Shown here piece after piece: positions 34,006 to 47,000 of a DNA stretch of 64,000 bases. The notes below the pieces were generated by a model. It did no database searches and was not told where the DNA came from. It saw only the letters and a program-made list of their open reading frames with translations. The position numbers were made by a program, and so were the translations under genes. The DNA is taken from assembly GCA_016630905.1 (NCBI GenBank), contig WBMQ01000005.1:1364001-1428000 (forward strand), written 5' to 3'. The stretch comes from Capillidium heterosporum (taxonomy: Eukaryota > Entomophthoromycota > Entomophthoromycetes > Entomophthorales > Capillidiaceae). Position 1 is the first letter of the stretch; the number at the start of each line of letters is the position of its first letter.

Positions 34006-35304
34006 CTCAATATCGGGTGCTTAAATTTGCTAACCTGAAATTGAAAAGCACAGTTCAAAATGTTGGACCACCCATGGTTATATACCCTTAGTTGGTCCTC
34101 TACATTTACATTGTGCGCAGCTGAAGCAAGGTTTTGATTCGTCCTTACAGTTGTGTGGGTGTTGAATCGCGCTTTTATAAGAGGCATTAGTTTCCAATTC
34201 TGTATTATTTGGTTTGGACCTTTGCGTAGTAAGGATTAATTCTAAAATACTGGTTTACAAGTAACCAGCTAATTTCAAATGTAGCGTAAATCTATATACT
34301 TTATAGAATATAAATATGTATTTGAATATAATTTAAAGTCATCTAAAAGGAAGAAGAGGCATTAGATGGAAATATATAGCCGTATATTTTGAATAAGGGT
34401 AATAGATCAATACCTGTAATGTGGTATAAATTAAATTTTATCAATACTCGGGTAGAATACTATATGTAGAAGATGCGATTTAAACAGATAGTCTTATAGA
34501 AAGGTAGTATGCTATGAACATAAAAAAGCATTCAAATGGGGTAGGGAGCTATCGATTCAAAGTATACAACACTCCATCCCAATAAAGCTAGTATAGTGAA
34601 TGTATGGTAGCAAACCAATATGAATGATACCATTTTATTACTAACTTTTGAAAGAAATAAACATTTATATGATGGTTTGTAATAAAAATGGGCTTTGTAG
34701 CTTCGAGTATAGCGATGATAGTGTCAACTTATTTATGATCGAGTGCAAAGATAACCAACAAACTGATATCTTGCAAAATTTTAAACTAGGAAGATTGTGC
34801 TGTAAGCAAATAGAACAATTTCATTGAAGCAACCTTATTTGAACTGGGTATATCGATTTCAACATATTTTTATTATGGATTTGGAATAAATTAATGTGCC
34901 CTAGTTCAAATGTGAGCAAATTCATATTCTAGTAAACCTTTTACTGATGAGAAAATATATTAGAACATCAAAGATTTGGCAGGCAGTTATAGTTCAATAT
35001 ATTATTTTAATTAAATGGCGTTTAGGTTCAAGTATAAATATGGGATTGAATCAATTACTTTTAGAGCTGCTTGAAGTGACCACTAGATTTAGAATACAAA
35101 TATTGGTGCATATTAAACTTGGTCAACAAAGTCTTCCAACAACTTTTCATATCTCTAATGCTTAGACACAATTTATTATAAACTACCTTGTTGGATTAGC
35201 TATTGTAAGCAATACTTACATATCAAAGGAAAATGCCTATTAAGAGGTTTGATAGAGAAATATAACCGTGCTACTTTAAAGTCTAGTAATTGAATAAGTA
35301 AGCT
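34006..35304. other. Intergenic, upstream of ABCC transporter 1
   Basis: About 1.3 kb of AT-rich DNA holding the promoter of the minus-strand ABC gene. The plus-strand frame 34947-35165 has no recognisable feature. Nothing else seen. Confidence 0.35.
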
Positions 35305-36260
35305 AAAATTTACCATCGATGCCTACAAAAATCTGAAGAACTTCAAAGAGGTAGCTGTGCAATATAGATTCGATGCTATTTCTGGAGAGGAGGTTGTCAA
35401 GTACAGAAAATCGATAGAGTATAATCTCATAGTTCGACCCTTCATTACTCCAAACCTTGCCACAATAACCTTAGCTATTAGCCAACTGAAAAAATTGTCT
35501 TTAAGGCTACACTATTTATAAATTTTCTCATTCAATTTGTCTAGCCATAGCCTGTAGTATCTGAATTGTATCGGCAAGTATATGGATAGAGCCCTTTTTC
35601 AGTATATTCACGATAACTTTAAGAATTTGGAGATGCCCCACTTAGATTTTGTGGCCTTAGATCGCCCGATCAAATTTCTACCGACCTTTAAAATTTTAAA
35701 AGAATTGAGCTGTCAGTCGAGCAACCGACACCCCAATTGGTACCACAACTACTTTTTCAACTTCAAATTTTGGCCCAGGTCGCAACTTTAAAACCACTTC
35801 AACAATACTGACCATATAACTCCCAACGGAAGCTGGCCTCATCTAGCAGGTTTGGGTGCCGACCTACCTGGTCTCATCGTTTTGAAGGATATAGTTGAAT
35901 TTAGAAACCTTACCAATTGAATATCCGATTTATTTACAATATCAACAGCTATTCCATAAAGTTATTTTTCCAAGTGCTAGTTAATCTATACCATCTGAGT
36001 ATCGCTAATAAATTTTTCACCTACACCTTCAACTTTAACCACGCTTTGAGTTTAGTTTTGAATACCGTTATGCACCTGACCTGGCCGTAAGTTTTCTACA
36101 ATTTTTTATTAAACTGGAAGGTTATCAACACTTCAGCCTTGATTGAGATGGTATAGCTGATGATACCAGTACGACTTTGCAGAATCTAGAAGATCCAAAG
36201 TCCAATAACTTGCTTAAATCGAAGTTGTGGTCGCCATCTAGCAATTCTTTGAGTGATTTT
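35305..36260 (+). pseudogene. Remnant of a leucine-rich-repeat (F-box/LRR-like) gene
   Basis: Several coding-like pieces follow one another in different frames. One reads TIDAYKNLKNFKEVAVQYR and continues to LATITLAISQLKKLSLRLHYL before a stop; the next, at about 35567-35791, reads KYMDRALFQYIHDNFKNLEM then FLPTFKILKELSCQSSN; later come GSWPHLAGLGADLPGLIVL and LVNLYHLSIANKFFTY. The periodic leucines and the short L-x-x-L-x-L units suggest an LRR protein of the F-box/LRR kind, common in early-diverging fungi. Stops and frame changes between pieces are too many for sequence error alone, and splice sites do not join them well. No F-box was found, and the ends are approximate. The LRR call is tentative. 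Confidence 0.45.
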
Positions 36261-37503
36261 AGATAGCGCACTCAATTTGCAGGTGTTCGATGTAATTCAA
36301 AGCTAAAGTTATTGCCTGGTAATAACCAAGATAGAATAAGCATCTCATTACAGCTACCATGCATCACTATACCTATAAAAATCGCTTTATATTGATCTTA
36401 TCAAAACTTATACTTTATCTAGAACTGAACACCATATATCTAAATATCGTAATATTCCCACCTTTCTGTTTGAAAACTTAATAGAACTTATCTTTCCAGC
36501 TTTGATACTACAAGGCCCTATATCAAACATCTTAAATAACATCTGTTGAGGCTTACAACGATACTGTATATAAATTCTTTTTCATACTTGAAGCTTTAAT
36601 GAACAGTTTGGAGTATAATATAGATTATGCAGAAAAAATAAGTTGGAAGCTAACTGTACTGTATATAATGGATTCTTCGCTAAACATAGCATTGATTGAA
36701 AACAGCTATATATTTATATTTTTGATAGGGTTTTCGATTTAAGGACAATTTGAAATCTAATGTTATTGTAAAATCAAATTTCTATCAAAGGTAGTAATGC
36801 AAAATAAAAATAGGTTACTTTTACCTAGCTCACTATTGGAAACTTTGAGAATGTTAAATTAAAAGCTTACATTGAGTTATCAGTTTATTTTCGAACTGAA
36901 CGAAGAATCCTATTAAACTATAGTTCCAACTTCTTTAATGAACAGCCATTCTTATGCAGCTGAATTCATAATGAATCAAACCTCAGCTTAAAATACAAAA
37001 ATAAAACTCGCTGAATAAATATAATATAGTTTTCATGTAAAGATAGCAGTAGGCTATTAAAAATAATGTTGGTTATTGCTTACCTGCATCGCTGGTCTTG
37101 ATAACAAGCCTTATTTACCTTGCAGCTCCAACTTCTCTAATAGACTTTTCAAAGTAATGTTCATTTAGTGTAGGTTTTGGGTCGATAGTGCTAAGATGAT
37201 GATTGTACTTGTTCAAATACCCCTTTATTGTAATGTTTTTATCTTCCATTTGGTTTTAGTAAGACCAGATTTTTTGAAAACTCAAGCTTTGTCCTTGCGA
37301 CTAGCTTGTATCTTGAGTATAAACCAATAAAAGGGATTCATATGTTTACGTTTTAAATAGTATAAATTTTACACCCATTGGTTGAAACTACAGTTACACT
37401 ACCAAACTTCAAATTTACAAACCTTATTACTTTGTAAGATGCTTAGCGTTTGTTCTTTAATGAGATAGTATAACTTATTTCGACAATACGATATTCGGTC
37501 AAG
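36261..37503. other. Intergenic, upstream of CLC gene
   Basis: AT-rich, about 1.2 kb. Traces of the LRR remnant may extend into the first few hundred bases. No other feature supported. Confidence 0.35.
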
Positions 37504-40500
37504 ATGGGAATAGTAGATAGCATTAGAAAGTAAATATATCCATCTATTAATGTATATTTATTTTTTAGAAAATTCAATTCAATAATAAGTTTGTTGACTG
37601 TAAACAACTATCAACCATTGACTAATAACTTTGACAAATTTACAACGGTAATAGCTCCAATTTTCCATAAATATCTTATTGACATTCATTTATAAATACC
37701 TTTAGGTAGATTGGGTGACCGATGCCTCAATAACACGAACCCAACTAACCAAATCCAATGCAAGCCAAGGGCAGAAGAATTCAATACTCATATTTTTAAA
37801 CGACTTATACTTCCGAAGTCAAAGCTGGCTGGTAGTTATCCTAGTTGGTATCTCCATAGGTGTTTTAGCCTACTGTATAGATATTTTGGTGCCTTTCCTA
37901 TTTGACTTGAAGTTAGGATACTGTAAAACGAGTTGGTACTTGAACTTGAAGTTTTGTTGTATGCATGAGGAAGAAACCCGTACTTTTATATTCTTTTACT
38001 TTTTATTGATATTTTGATCTTATCTAGTTGGAACTTGTAAGGAGTGGGTCAACTGGTCCGATATCACTATTCTACCTTACAATATAGTTGGGTTTGTCAT
38101 TTATTTATCCATATCAGTAAGCCATTAGTAAAAGCTATTTAAATAACCATGTTTACTAGGTACTTTTAGCTTGGTGTAGTGCATTTTTAGTCCAAAAATT
38201 TGCTCCAACTGCAGCTGGCTCTGGTATTCCACAGATTAAGACTATACTGGGGGGGTTTCTGCTACCCAACTTCTTGACTTTTACCACCTTATTAGTTAAA
38301 ATGATCTCTTTAGTAAGACAAAAACAGCATACGTTTCATACCAACTTATATACTTTTAAATATTAGGTACTAGCTGTGGGAGCCGGCTTATCTTTGGGTA
38401 AGGAAGGGCCAAGTGTACATCTAGCTTGCTGTTTAGGAAATATAATCTCTAGGAACTTTGAAAAGTTTCGAAATACGCAAGGTATTCTACTTTTTAACTT
38501 ATTAGTTGAATAGACTTACAAAATGCAGCTAAAAATAGGGAAATTTTAAGTGCTGCTTCGGCTGCTGGTGTAGCTGTGGCTTTCGGTTCACCTATAGGTG
38601 GCGTTTTATACTCTTTAGAGGTAAAATGGTCGATATAGCACGTATTTAACTAGCATATTTGCAGGAACTAAGCTCCCACTTTCCAATGAAGACCTTGTGG
38701 CGATCCTTCTTTTCTGCTTTAGTGGCTACGATAGTTTTGCATTCCTTGGATCCCTTCCGTACCGGTAAAATCGTCATGTTTATGGTCCAGGATCCGAAGC
38801 CTTGGAATCACTTTGAGATACCTACCTTTGCCTTCTTAGGTTTAATTGGGGTAACATTCAACTACGAATCTTTCACTAACATGTCATTGCTCCATTGTTT
38901 AGGGGCTATATGGCGTATTCACTATGAAGCTCAACAAATACTATGCCGATTTACGTAACAACTATTTTAAAGATATTCCCCTGGTGGAGATTTCGATAAT
39001 ATCCGCCGTTACTGCCATTATATGCTATCCCAATTTCTTTTTGAGGATGGAGATGTCCGAATCCATGGCCTTACTATTTAAGGAATGTGACAAAAATCTC
39101 CCTGGAGGCTTATGGTAACTTGGTATATATATAATGCTAATGTTTTAATAGTCAAGAGGATATGAGTACCGCATTTACTTTATTTTTAGCTGCCTCTATT
39201 AGATTTTTATTGGTTGCTATTACTTATGGTAGTGAGGTAAGCGATTTTATAAATTCGTACTCCATAAGTATTTATTGTTTAATATTTAGGTTCCTACTGG
39301 AATATTTATTCCTTCTATGGCTATAGGAGCTCTTTTTGGTCGTGCAACAGGCGTTTTCCTAAGGAGACTTTACATGTACATTTATTTTTCTATAGCATTT
39401 CATTTATATCATTTTTAAAGAGACTACCCGGCTTGGTGGATCTTCGCCTCCTGTGAAAAAGGTTCCAAGGTATATATTTACCAAATTTGTGTAAAATGAA
39501 AGCTGAATGGTCCTTTTCGTTACCTCTTTAGTGTATTAACCCCGGTACCTATGCTTTCTTGGGCGCAGCAGCAGCTCTCTGGTACTTAATGTTTGGCTAT
39601 TAAATACTAATTTTTATAAATTTTAGTGGAATAACAAAGATGACTGGTAGCCTAGATTTATATTGATTTTGCTAAACATCCCTATCTAGTATCAGTTGTC
39701 GTTATCATGTTTGAATTGACCGGTGCCGTCGAATTTATCCTACCAACAATGGTACACTTTCTTTAACTTCACTTCTCATTCTTTGTATAGATTACGGTTA
39801 TCGTCAGCAAGGCAGTAGGTGACAGCTTTTATCATGGTGGAATTGCTGATCAAGCTATTCGATGGAAAGGCTTCCCATTCATGGAGGCTGATGATCATAT
39901 TTTAACCAGTTTCCCGGTGGCACAGGCTATGCAACCCAACCCCAACTCCATCCCTATAAATGGTTGGAAGCTAGGTCAACTACGTAAGTATCCTTTATAA
40001 CATTTAAGTTCTACTAAGACATAAAAATATTTATATATTAGGCAACCTGTTAGAGTCTACCGCATGTAGAGGCTTCCCAGTTGTCACTAACATGCGTGAC
40101 TTGAATATAGAAGGATATATTACCAGAAAATCGATAGTAGACCTGTTAAGTAAATTTATTGATACCTTTACTATAGCACTCATATGTATTATTTTAGATA
40201 GGTTAGAAGGGGCCGGCGAGTTGATTGAATCTACCCACTGTTTCTTTAAAGTCAATGCACAGCGACATCCTAACCTGCCATCCAATACCTCTATTGACTT
40301 TGGTCATCTCGTCAATCCTGTAAGCTATATAACTGAAATATAGTCGACTGATGCTAATGTTTAGAATCCATTTATCGTACATCCCAAATTGAGATTAGAG
40401 ATGGTAGTAACCCTGTTCCACAAAGTGGGGTAAGTATCGCTGTTCTATACTTTTATACTGTAGTAGCTTTACTAACACTTTTATTTTATTTAGTCCACAG

Positions 40501-40767
40501 GTATTGTTGGTGGAACTTCAAGGTAAGTTAGTAGGTCTTATCACTAAAAAAGACCTACTTAACTTTGGAAAATCGGTGGAAGTTGACCAAGCTGCCAATT
40601 CAAATAATGTAGACGGTAGTTCTGGAGAAGGATTCTGGTCCAGGTGGTTTACAGGTGGCTGGTTCAGACTCCAAGATTCGAACTTCAATGATGCCCACTC
40701 TATTGAGGACCCTACTATACTTGACCTTGGCGTTGAATCAACTGGTGTTCCTCTAACTGGATTATAA
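37504..40767 (+). CDS. CLC-type chloride channel / Cl-/H+ exchanger (CLC-3/4/5, Gef1-like)
   Basis: Nineteen exons fit in phase to an 800-residue protein, from ATG 37504 ([12 protein letters not shown]) to TAA 40765. Exons: 37504-37529, 37569-37647, 37706-37979, 38028-38116, 38160-38312, 38367-38481, 38514-38620, 38665-38850, 38903-39114, 39152-39236, 39290-39375, 39421-39469, 39532-39581, 39627-39646, 39690-39751, 39791-39983, 40042-40319, 40365-40429 and 40494-40767. Markers: FTTVDWVTD before the first helix, GSGIPQIKT (chloride site; Q where E is usual), GKEGPSVH with the gating glutamate, [38 protein letters not shown] with the proton-glutamate position, [17 protein letters not shown], and two C-terminal CBS regions ([18 protein letters not shown]). 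Both glutamates indicate an exchanger of Golgi, endosomal or vacuolar membranes that supports acidification and ion balance. Exon 14 has only 20 nt. Confidence 0.92.
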
Positions 40768-41849
40768 AAATTAAAGTGGTGGCTACAAAACTTAATTGCT
40801 ATGCATCTTACTAAGTTAATAAGAACCTGATGCCGATTATAAATACATCTAGGCTAAATATCTAATAAGACTAGTTTTCATATCTTTAAAACTATCCTAA
40901 GCCTAAATTGACTTCAAAAGCATAATAGATGTCCTTTAAAATAAATGTAATATATATATCGATAACTGTATATTTTATAAGTAAGTGATATCTTAGCATT
41001 TGTAACTTCAATTATGAAATTTCAGAATGCTCCTATATAGCTTCCTTCAGAACATATAGTTTTCAAGTCCTCAATCTTTGAAAATTCCTGATTCTCAAAG
41101 GAACAATAAATCAAAGTTAACGATTTAAGATGTTCATTTTGATTTATAAACACATAAAATCTGAAGGTGTGCTTGTCTAAGAGTGGCTAAATATTAGTAC
41201 AACTTTCAAGTAGCTACTAGGCATCAGTAAGCAAGCGTATACATATCAAATCATATCCTTCTATATTTCCTTTCAAACTAATGAGAGTGTAGGTGTAAAT
41301 TATACTCGTATATTCTATGTAAGGAATCATTCGCCAAGTCTAAATCAAATACCGAGCCAATCGAGGTATTATTTCCGAGCCGAAATTTATAAATGTAAAA
41401 TTTTGGTTGAATAGTTTTATGGTTGCGCCGTAACATTAGTAAGGGCCTGTTTGAGTTCAGTTCACCCAAATAGCCTGTTTCTAGGTAACTATACCGTCAA
41501 ATATCTACACTAAAGTAGTATCCACCTTAGAAACTGTGCCTACTGTGGGAACTCTAGATGTTTGTGTCTAATTTATTAACACACTCATATAACATTCTCC
41601 ACAGATTCTAATAAAGATTTGGAAATTTTGAAGCTTTCACGCCAAAAGTTCAGGTGTCAAGTCAATGACATCACGTAACCTTGGCATAAAGCTAAAAGCG
41701 AAGCTCGAAATTAGTAAAGGAAGTACTTGATTCAGTTTATTGCAGTTTAAAGTGGGCATTGACTCGAGTAGCAACCTCAATTTCAGTTGAAAAACCATAT
41801 ACTTCAGAGAACCTATCTCCTTTAATATTTTGTAGGGTATATTGTCGTA
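40768..41849. other. Intergenic between CLC and GRAM-VASt genes
   Basis: About 1.1 kb of AT-rich DNA. The minus-strand frames 41278-41469 and 41637-41903 lack any domain and are treated as chance. Nothing else seen. Confidence 0.35.
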
Positions 41850-43896
41850 ATGAGTAGTAAACCAGAAGACAAGATTACTGAGCCGCAGGTTGCCCATTTC
41901 CACCCCTTGCCAAAAACACCTTTTTCAAGCTCACCAAGCCCTCCCAAGCCGGTTCCTAAGAGTCCGCCTCTAAACCACTCGCTACCTGCATTTAGCAACA
42001 AAGATGTCAACAGCCTTATCAATAAACCAAAGCCGGCCTTACCTACATTAAATACGTTAGATTTACCCGACATACCAAATTTAGAGGTTTCCCCTTCGAC
42101 ACCATTGATGCTCACTAATGAGCTTATTGAAAACCTCCAATCTCAACCACCGGTCCCACCACCAAAAGCAAAGCTAGTTGAGATCCCTAGCGAAGAGCCC
42201 AGTGTTGGTGGTCCTTTACCTTTCCCAGCTTCAACTTCACCTAATCCTAACGGATATATCCGGTTATCAACAGACGACTCGCCACCTTTACCACCAACCG
42301 AAGCAGATGATAAAAGCACTCCATTGAGTTTAGATGCCGAAGCCAAGCGAAAGAATTCAGAGTTTCATTCATTATTCCATTCAATACCCATCTCTGAAAT
42401 TTTAATTGCAGGTAATACTATCATGCTATTTCAAATTTTAATGTCTACATGTGATTTTAGATTATGGCTGCGCCATTCAAAAAGGAACTTTGGTTCAAGG
42501 CAGATTGTATATTACCAAGAACTATGTCTGCTTCCATTCTAGCATCTTCGGCTGGGTCAATAGAGTAACTTTTAGAAGCTTTACGTTATCTTATTTTAAT
42601 CTTTAGATTGCTATCCCATACACCGAAATTATCTTCGTTGAGAAAAGGCACGTAGCGTATGTCATACCGAGTGCCATACAAGTTGCTACGTTACATCACA
42701 AGTACGTTTTTACCTCATTCCGAAACCGAGATGGAGTTATGATGCAGCTAATTGGACTCTGGAAAGAAGCTCGTATTAACATAGTCGACTCGGACGGTAG
42801 TGATAAGATAGAAGACACTGGCTACAAGGCAATCCCTGCTACCGACAGCGAAGGAAATGAATCCGACTATGAGCAAGTAGAAATTCAAAGCCCGCAGAGT
42901 GATAAGGAGAATACTCCCCCTAAGATAGAAGAGATTGTACACGATGAAAACAAAATATACGTATGCCCTTGCTACAATACAGACCACTACCCCAATTTGG
43001 CACTGGATACCAGGTTCGATTTACCGGTTTCTACCATGTTCGACCTTGTCTATGGAGACACTCCCTTTCTCAGCGACTTTTTGAACGAGCAGGGCTGTAC
43101 AGATGTCGTCATCGGTGAATGGGAAAACGACAGTCGAAAGATTACCTACGTAAAGCCTTTAACTAATCCATTAGGACCAAGGTCCACTCGGTGCATTGTA
43201 GATCAGCATCAGACTACTCACAAAAACCATACGATAAGCGTAGTTGATACAATAGAGTCATTGGATGTGCCTTCTGCCTCCGCATTTAGAGCTAAAGTCA
43301 GGGTATGTTTAATGAGCCATGGTAAAGAGAGCACTCGCATTGTAGTAACAGGTGGCTCAGAATGGCTCAAAACAAGTTGGATCAAAGGTGCCATAGAAAG
43401 AGGAATTATAGATGGGAACGCCAAATACTTTGCCGAGCTGGAAACGGCACTACGTAGATTTGATACATCACCACCCACCAACAACTTAGGTTCAACTGAA
43501 GAATCCTTACCTCAAAAACCAACCCCAAGCCAAGCTAAGGCTGAGCTTGCTTCCCTACCTCCTCCACCCGGCTTACTTTCAAGAGTTCATTCGACCTTGA
43601 GCTCGGTCGGGCAGATATCCAAAAAATTTGCAACCACGCGACTGATGCCGACCCAACAACTATCCCACTGGACTTCCTACATCTTAATAGCGCTGGCCAT
43701 TGTACTGTGTGCCATAAATATAGCGTCGTGGTCTAGAGCGATTGCACTTAGTAACCAACTACAGACTCTCCAGCAACGTAATCCTGACTTGGACCTAGAA
43801 GATTCGTTGAAGGATCTCGTCCACTTTGCTCAACAGTTACGCAGCTCTGTCCAACTTCTGAACAATAGACTCGCCGCTCAGGGAACTCAACTTTAG
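41850..43896 (+). CDS. GRAM-VASt membrane-contact sterol-transfer protein (Lam/Ysp/GRAMD1-like)
   Basis: Three exons (41850-42411, 42461-42564, 42607-43896) give 651 residues. The first 160 or so residues are disordered and proline-rich (PLPKTPFSSSPSPPKP and similar). The GRAM domain runs across both introns: EFHSLFHSIPISEILIADYG, then LVQGRLYITKNYVCFHSSIF-GWVNR, then IAIPYTEIIFVEKRHVAYV and VATLHHKYVFTSFRNRDG. An acidic linker is followed by the VASt (StARkin) domain from about YPNLALDTRFDLPVSTMFDL to SEWLKTSWIKGAIERGI. A single transmembrane helix near the C-terminus (TSYILIALAIVLCAINIASW) precedes a short coiled coil. This is the Lam/Aster layout: an ER-anchored protein that moves sterol between the ER and another membrane at contact sites. 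Which contact site cannot be read from the sequence. Confidence 0.92.
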
Positions 43897-44953
43897 CTAT
43901 AACCGACTGTTGAAACCCATCCTTCCCAATCTAACTAATATTTTCGATTACCAAGTTGAGCACTCCATCGGCTTGAAGGTGTAAGCTTACTTCAAGCAAC
44001 TGATTCTTTAAATTAATAAACTTTAGTTCCCCGTTCTTAGCTTTCATGAATAAGAGTAAGTTTATGCTTTATTATAATGTACTATACTAGTTATTTTTCT
44101 TATTACGGTATGGAATAGGTATATTTTAATCTATAATTGAAGTATTTAAAATCAAATGTATTTGCCAATGCTTTCAAATTCTACTAACATTTTATCTGTA
44201 ATTTTCAATATATAGAGCTTTAGGGCTTTAGTATATATTTTAAGAGTATTTTGCTATAAGCCTCTTGTAGTCTCTTGGTAGTTGTAAAGCAATAGCTAGC
44301 ATAATATAGTCTATATAAATGTAAACCATAGTAACTTTCGATAGATTTTGGGACATATAGAAATGTTTAACTTCAATATGGACTATCTGCTAAAGCTCTA
44401 TTATATTTAGTAAGAGTTGGTGAAAGTATCTTGGTGTCCTTTAACTTTTGACTATCGGCCTATCACATATCAACCAGCTAGCTATCCAAGAGTTTACTTG
44501 GCGGAACAAATTTGAAGCTTGGCTCAGTTTGGTTTAATGTAGCTGCAAAAATATACCAAACCTGTCCTTTTGGCAATAAATTGGATCCAGGTTTCTAGCC
44601 AATAAGATGATCCGTTCATATTCCTTAAGCCTACAACCCCCAGCAAACCAAATAACCACATAAATCCAACCCTCCGTTTTAGATAAACTATTCAAGCCAA
44701 TACTATTGCAACCCTCATTTCCCCAATCAACTATCCACAGTTGAGAAACTAAAGTTTAGAGCAGTTGTAATGCTTGTAACTTGCTTTTGGTGAATACAGG
44801 AACACGAAGTTGAGTTTGCTTTCGACAGGCATTCATATATTTATTCAAACCTAATCTACTTTTAATCATTTTCCTATCCTCTAGATAGCAACCCTTTCCC
44901 AATTGGTAGCAACTTACCCTTAGATATCTCCAACTTCCATCTAATTAGTTAAT
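43897..44953. other. Intergenic, upstream of Kch1-like gene
   Basis: About 1.05 kb. The distal part is AT-rich; the last 350 bases are more mixed and pyrimidine-rich, consistent with a promoter and leader. No ORF or RNA gene supported. Confidence 0.35.
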
Positions 44954-46173
44954 ATGCCGTTCTGTGGGAGTTTCGAAGCCAAGTGGAAGGGCGAACAGAT
45001 CCAAGACCATAAGTTTGATTTCGTCAATGTCAAAGATTTCAAGGATAGGACTTGTCTAGGTTATGCCAAATATTGCTTCCCGTTCTTATTCGTCTTTCGT
45101 TCTGTTTTTATGTACGCCTCCGACTTATGGACCTGCTTCAACTTGCTATTTGACCGAGAAAATGCGATGAAGCTTTATTTCTTTGGGAATCAAAATAGCA
45201 ATTATCCTATAGTGTTCTACATCTCAATAGCCATTTCTTGCCTTTTACTTATTTACGAGATTCGAAAGGCCTACATTATTATTAAGTCCAGAGATATTTC
45301 TTCAACCTATACCAATGTCATTGCCCACCGAACCTACGTGCTGCTGTCGTACTGCAACTTTTGCTTCTTCGAGAGGATATCTTCGGCTCAAAAGGGAGTG
45401 GATATCTTAGTGTTCTATGTTTTCTTTACACTTAAAGGTAGCCTTTGACATAAGTATAGAAATTAACTTGTTTAGGTTGGAAACGTGTTTTATTCGCTGA
45501 TGCACCTAGGGAAGTCATCAAGATCATTATCATCTACACTTTTTTCGACGGTCGATTTAAAAAGAGCCTTGACTTTAAAACGAACGTGGCCAACACTTTT
45601 ACTGCTGTATACTCTAACAAGCTCGACTTAATTTCCATCTCAATCATTATAATCACCAATTTACTGTTCTTATACAACGTGATACAGATAATTATTGCCT
45701 CATTACTGTACGTACCATTACTTTTCCGAATCCAAGGCAACCTCAAAGAGTACTGCTGCCATAAGATCGACAAACGTATTTCGGAGCTATTGCAGAAGCA
45801 GAGTAAGAAGCGTCAAGCGCGAGTTCGACGCGCTGAGGAACAGGGAATTTTGCTAACATCAGTGTCGACTTTACGTAAAGGACCTTACGAAAACAGCTCT
45901 GCCGTCCCTCAACCTACCCTACCCAGCATTGAGCTCCAAGATGATCATGAATCCATCTACTCCCACCAGTCTAGCAACTCCACTTCCACATTAACTGGAT
46001 ACAAACGTAGTCCGAGCCCGATCTCGAGAGGAGATAGCCCCATCAATGGGTTTAGCCCCGAGCATCGAAATGCCCCACGTCATCACCCCAGCAACTCCAA
46101 CCTAAGCGAATCTTCGTATTACAAGCCCCCACCCTCCGCCTTTAGCTCCAACAGCCACAAAAAGCCGCACTGA
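44954..46173 (+). CDS. Kch1/Prm6-type fungal potassium channel-like membrane protein
   Basis: Two exons (44954-45437, 45476-46173) encode 393 residues. The N-terminus MPFCGSFEAKWKGE and DHKFDFVNVKDFKD match the start of the fungal KCH family. Several hydrophobic segments follow (FPFLFVFRSVFMYASDLWT, FYISIAISCLLLIYEI, GVDILVFYVFFTL across the intron, LISISIIIITNLLFLYNVIQ and IIIASLLYVPLLFRIQGNLK), then HKIDKRISELLQKQSKKRQ and a long serine/proline-rich cytosolic tail. In yeast Kch1 and Prm6 support low-affinity K+ flux and the calcium response to mating pheromone. The position in the plasma membrane and the transport role are taken from the family. The tail has many SP sites, so phosphorylation control is possible but not shown. 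Confidence 0.87.
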
Positions 46174-47000
46174 TATTAATTTATAAAGTGTCCCATTCTC
46201 CTGACACTCATCTGTCTCTATTTTCCGAACCTTTACGTATGTAATGTAAATTAATTTTTGTTAAACGGAGCTTCCCTGGGCTAGTTTAAAGCATGCCCCT
46301 TATTAATAAAACCTATCTTTATTACACTTACAATTTTGTATTAATAAACTATCAAAGTATATGTTATTTTTGTAGATATACGTATAGATTCAACATTGTT
46401 AACTACTTGTAAATAACATATAGTGCTTGGATATACTTATTCTAAATACATCGACTCTCTTTCATTTTTATAAGATAAATGTACAGAATAGTGGCCATAA
46501 CCCTTTAGATAAAATTTAGTTAGAATGAATATAAGTATATGAGTGTTAAATTTTAAAGTACATTTAATGTAACTCTACATAACCAAGATAAAAATGAATA
46601 TATAGTAGTATATTGGAGTTTTGCAAATACTTCCTGCGGCTAAATTATTGATGTTGAGAATAACACTAGCTTAAGAAAATATGCCTGGTTTACCAGGTCA
46701 GATACCAGTTTTAGGCTTAAATACTGACCTAAACGTAGTCATTTGGCAGCTATATAAACAAGAGTTATTTGAAATTACAAATACAAAAGTAGGAAAGAAA
46801 TCTCTGCTACTCCAATAAGAACTTGACTTAAGCAGCTTACCTCTGAGCATCATCTAGTCTTACTCTAAACTGTACAGTAGGTCCATACCCTAAAACAGAG
46901 TGTAAAGCTTTAAACTGGACATCGTTTATTAAGATATCAAATAAATATATACTTCAACAAAACTACATCAGCTACAAAAGTTGGTCGACGAGCTTGCGCT
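46174..47000. other. Convergent spacer (Kch1-like / cyclin)
   Basis: About 830 AT-rich bases containing the 3' ends of two converging genes. No coding frame or RNA gene recognised. Confidence 0.4.
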
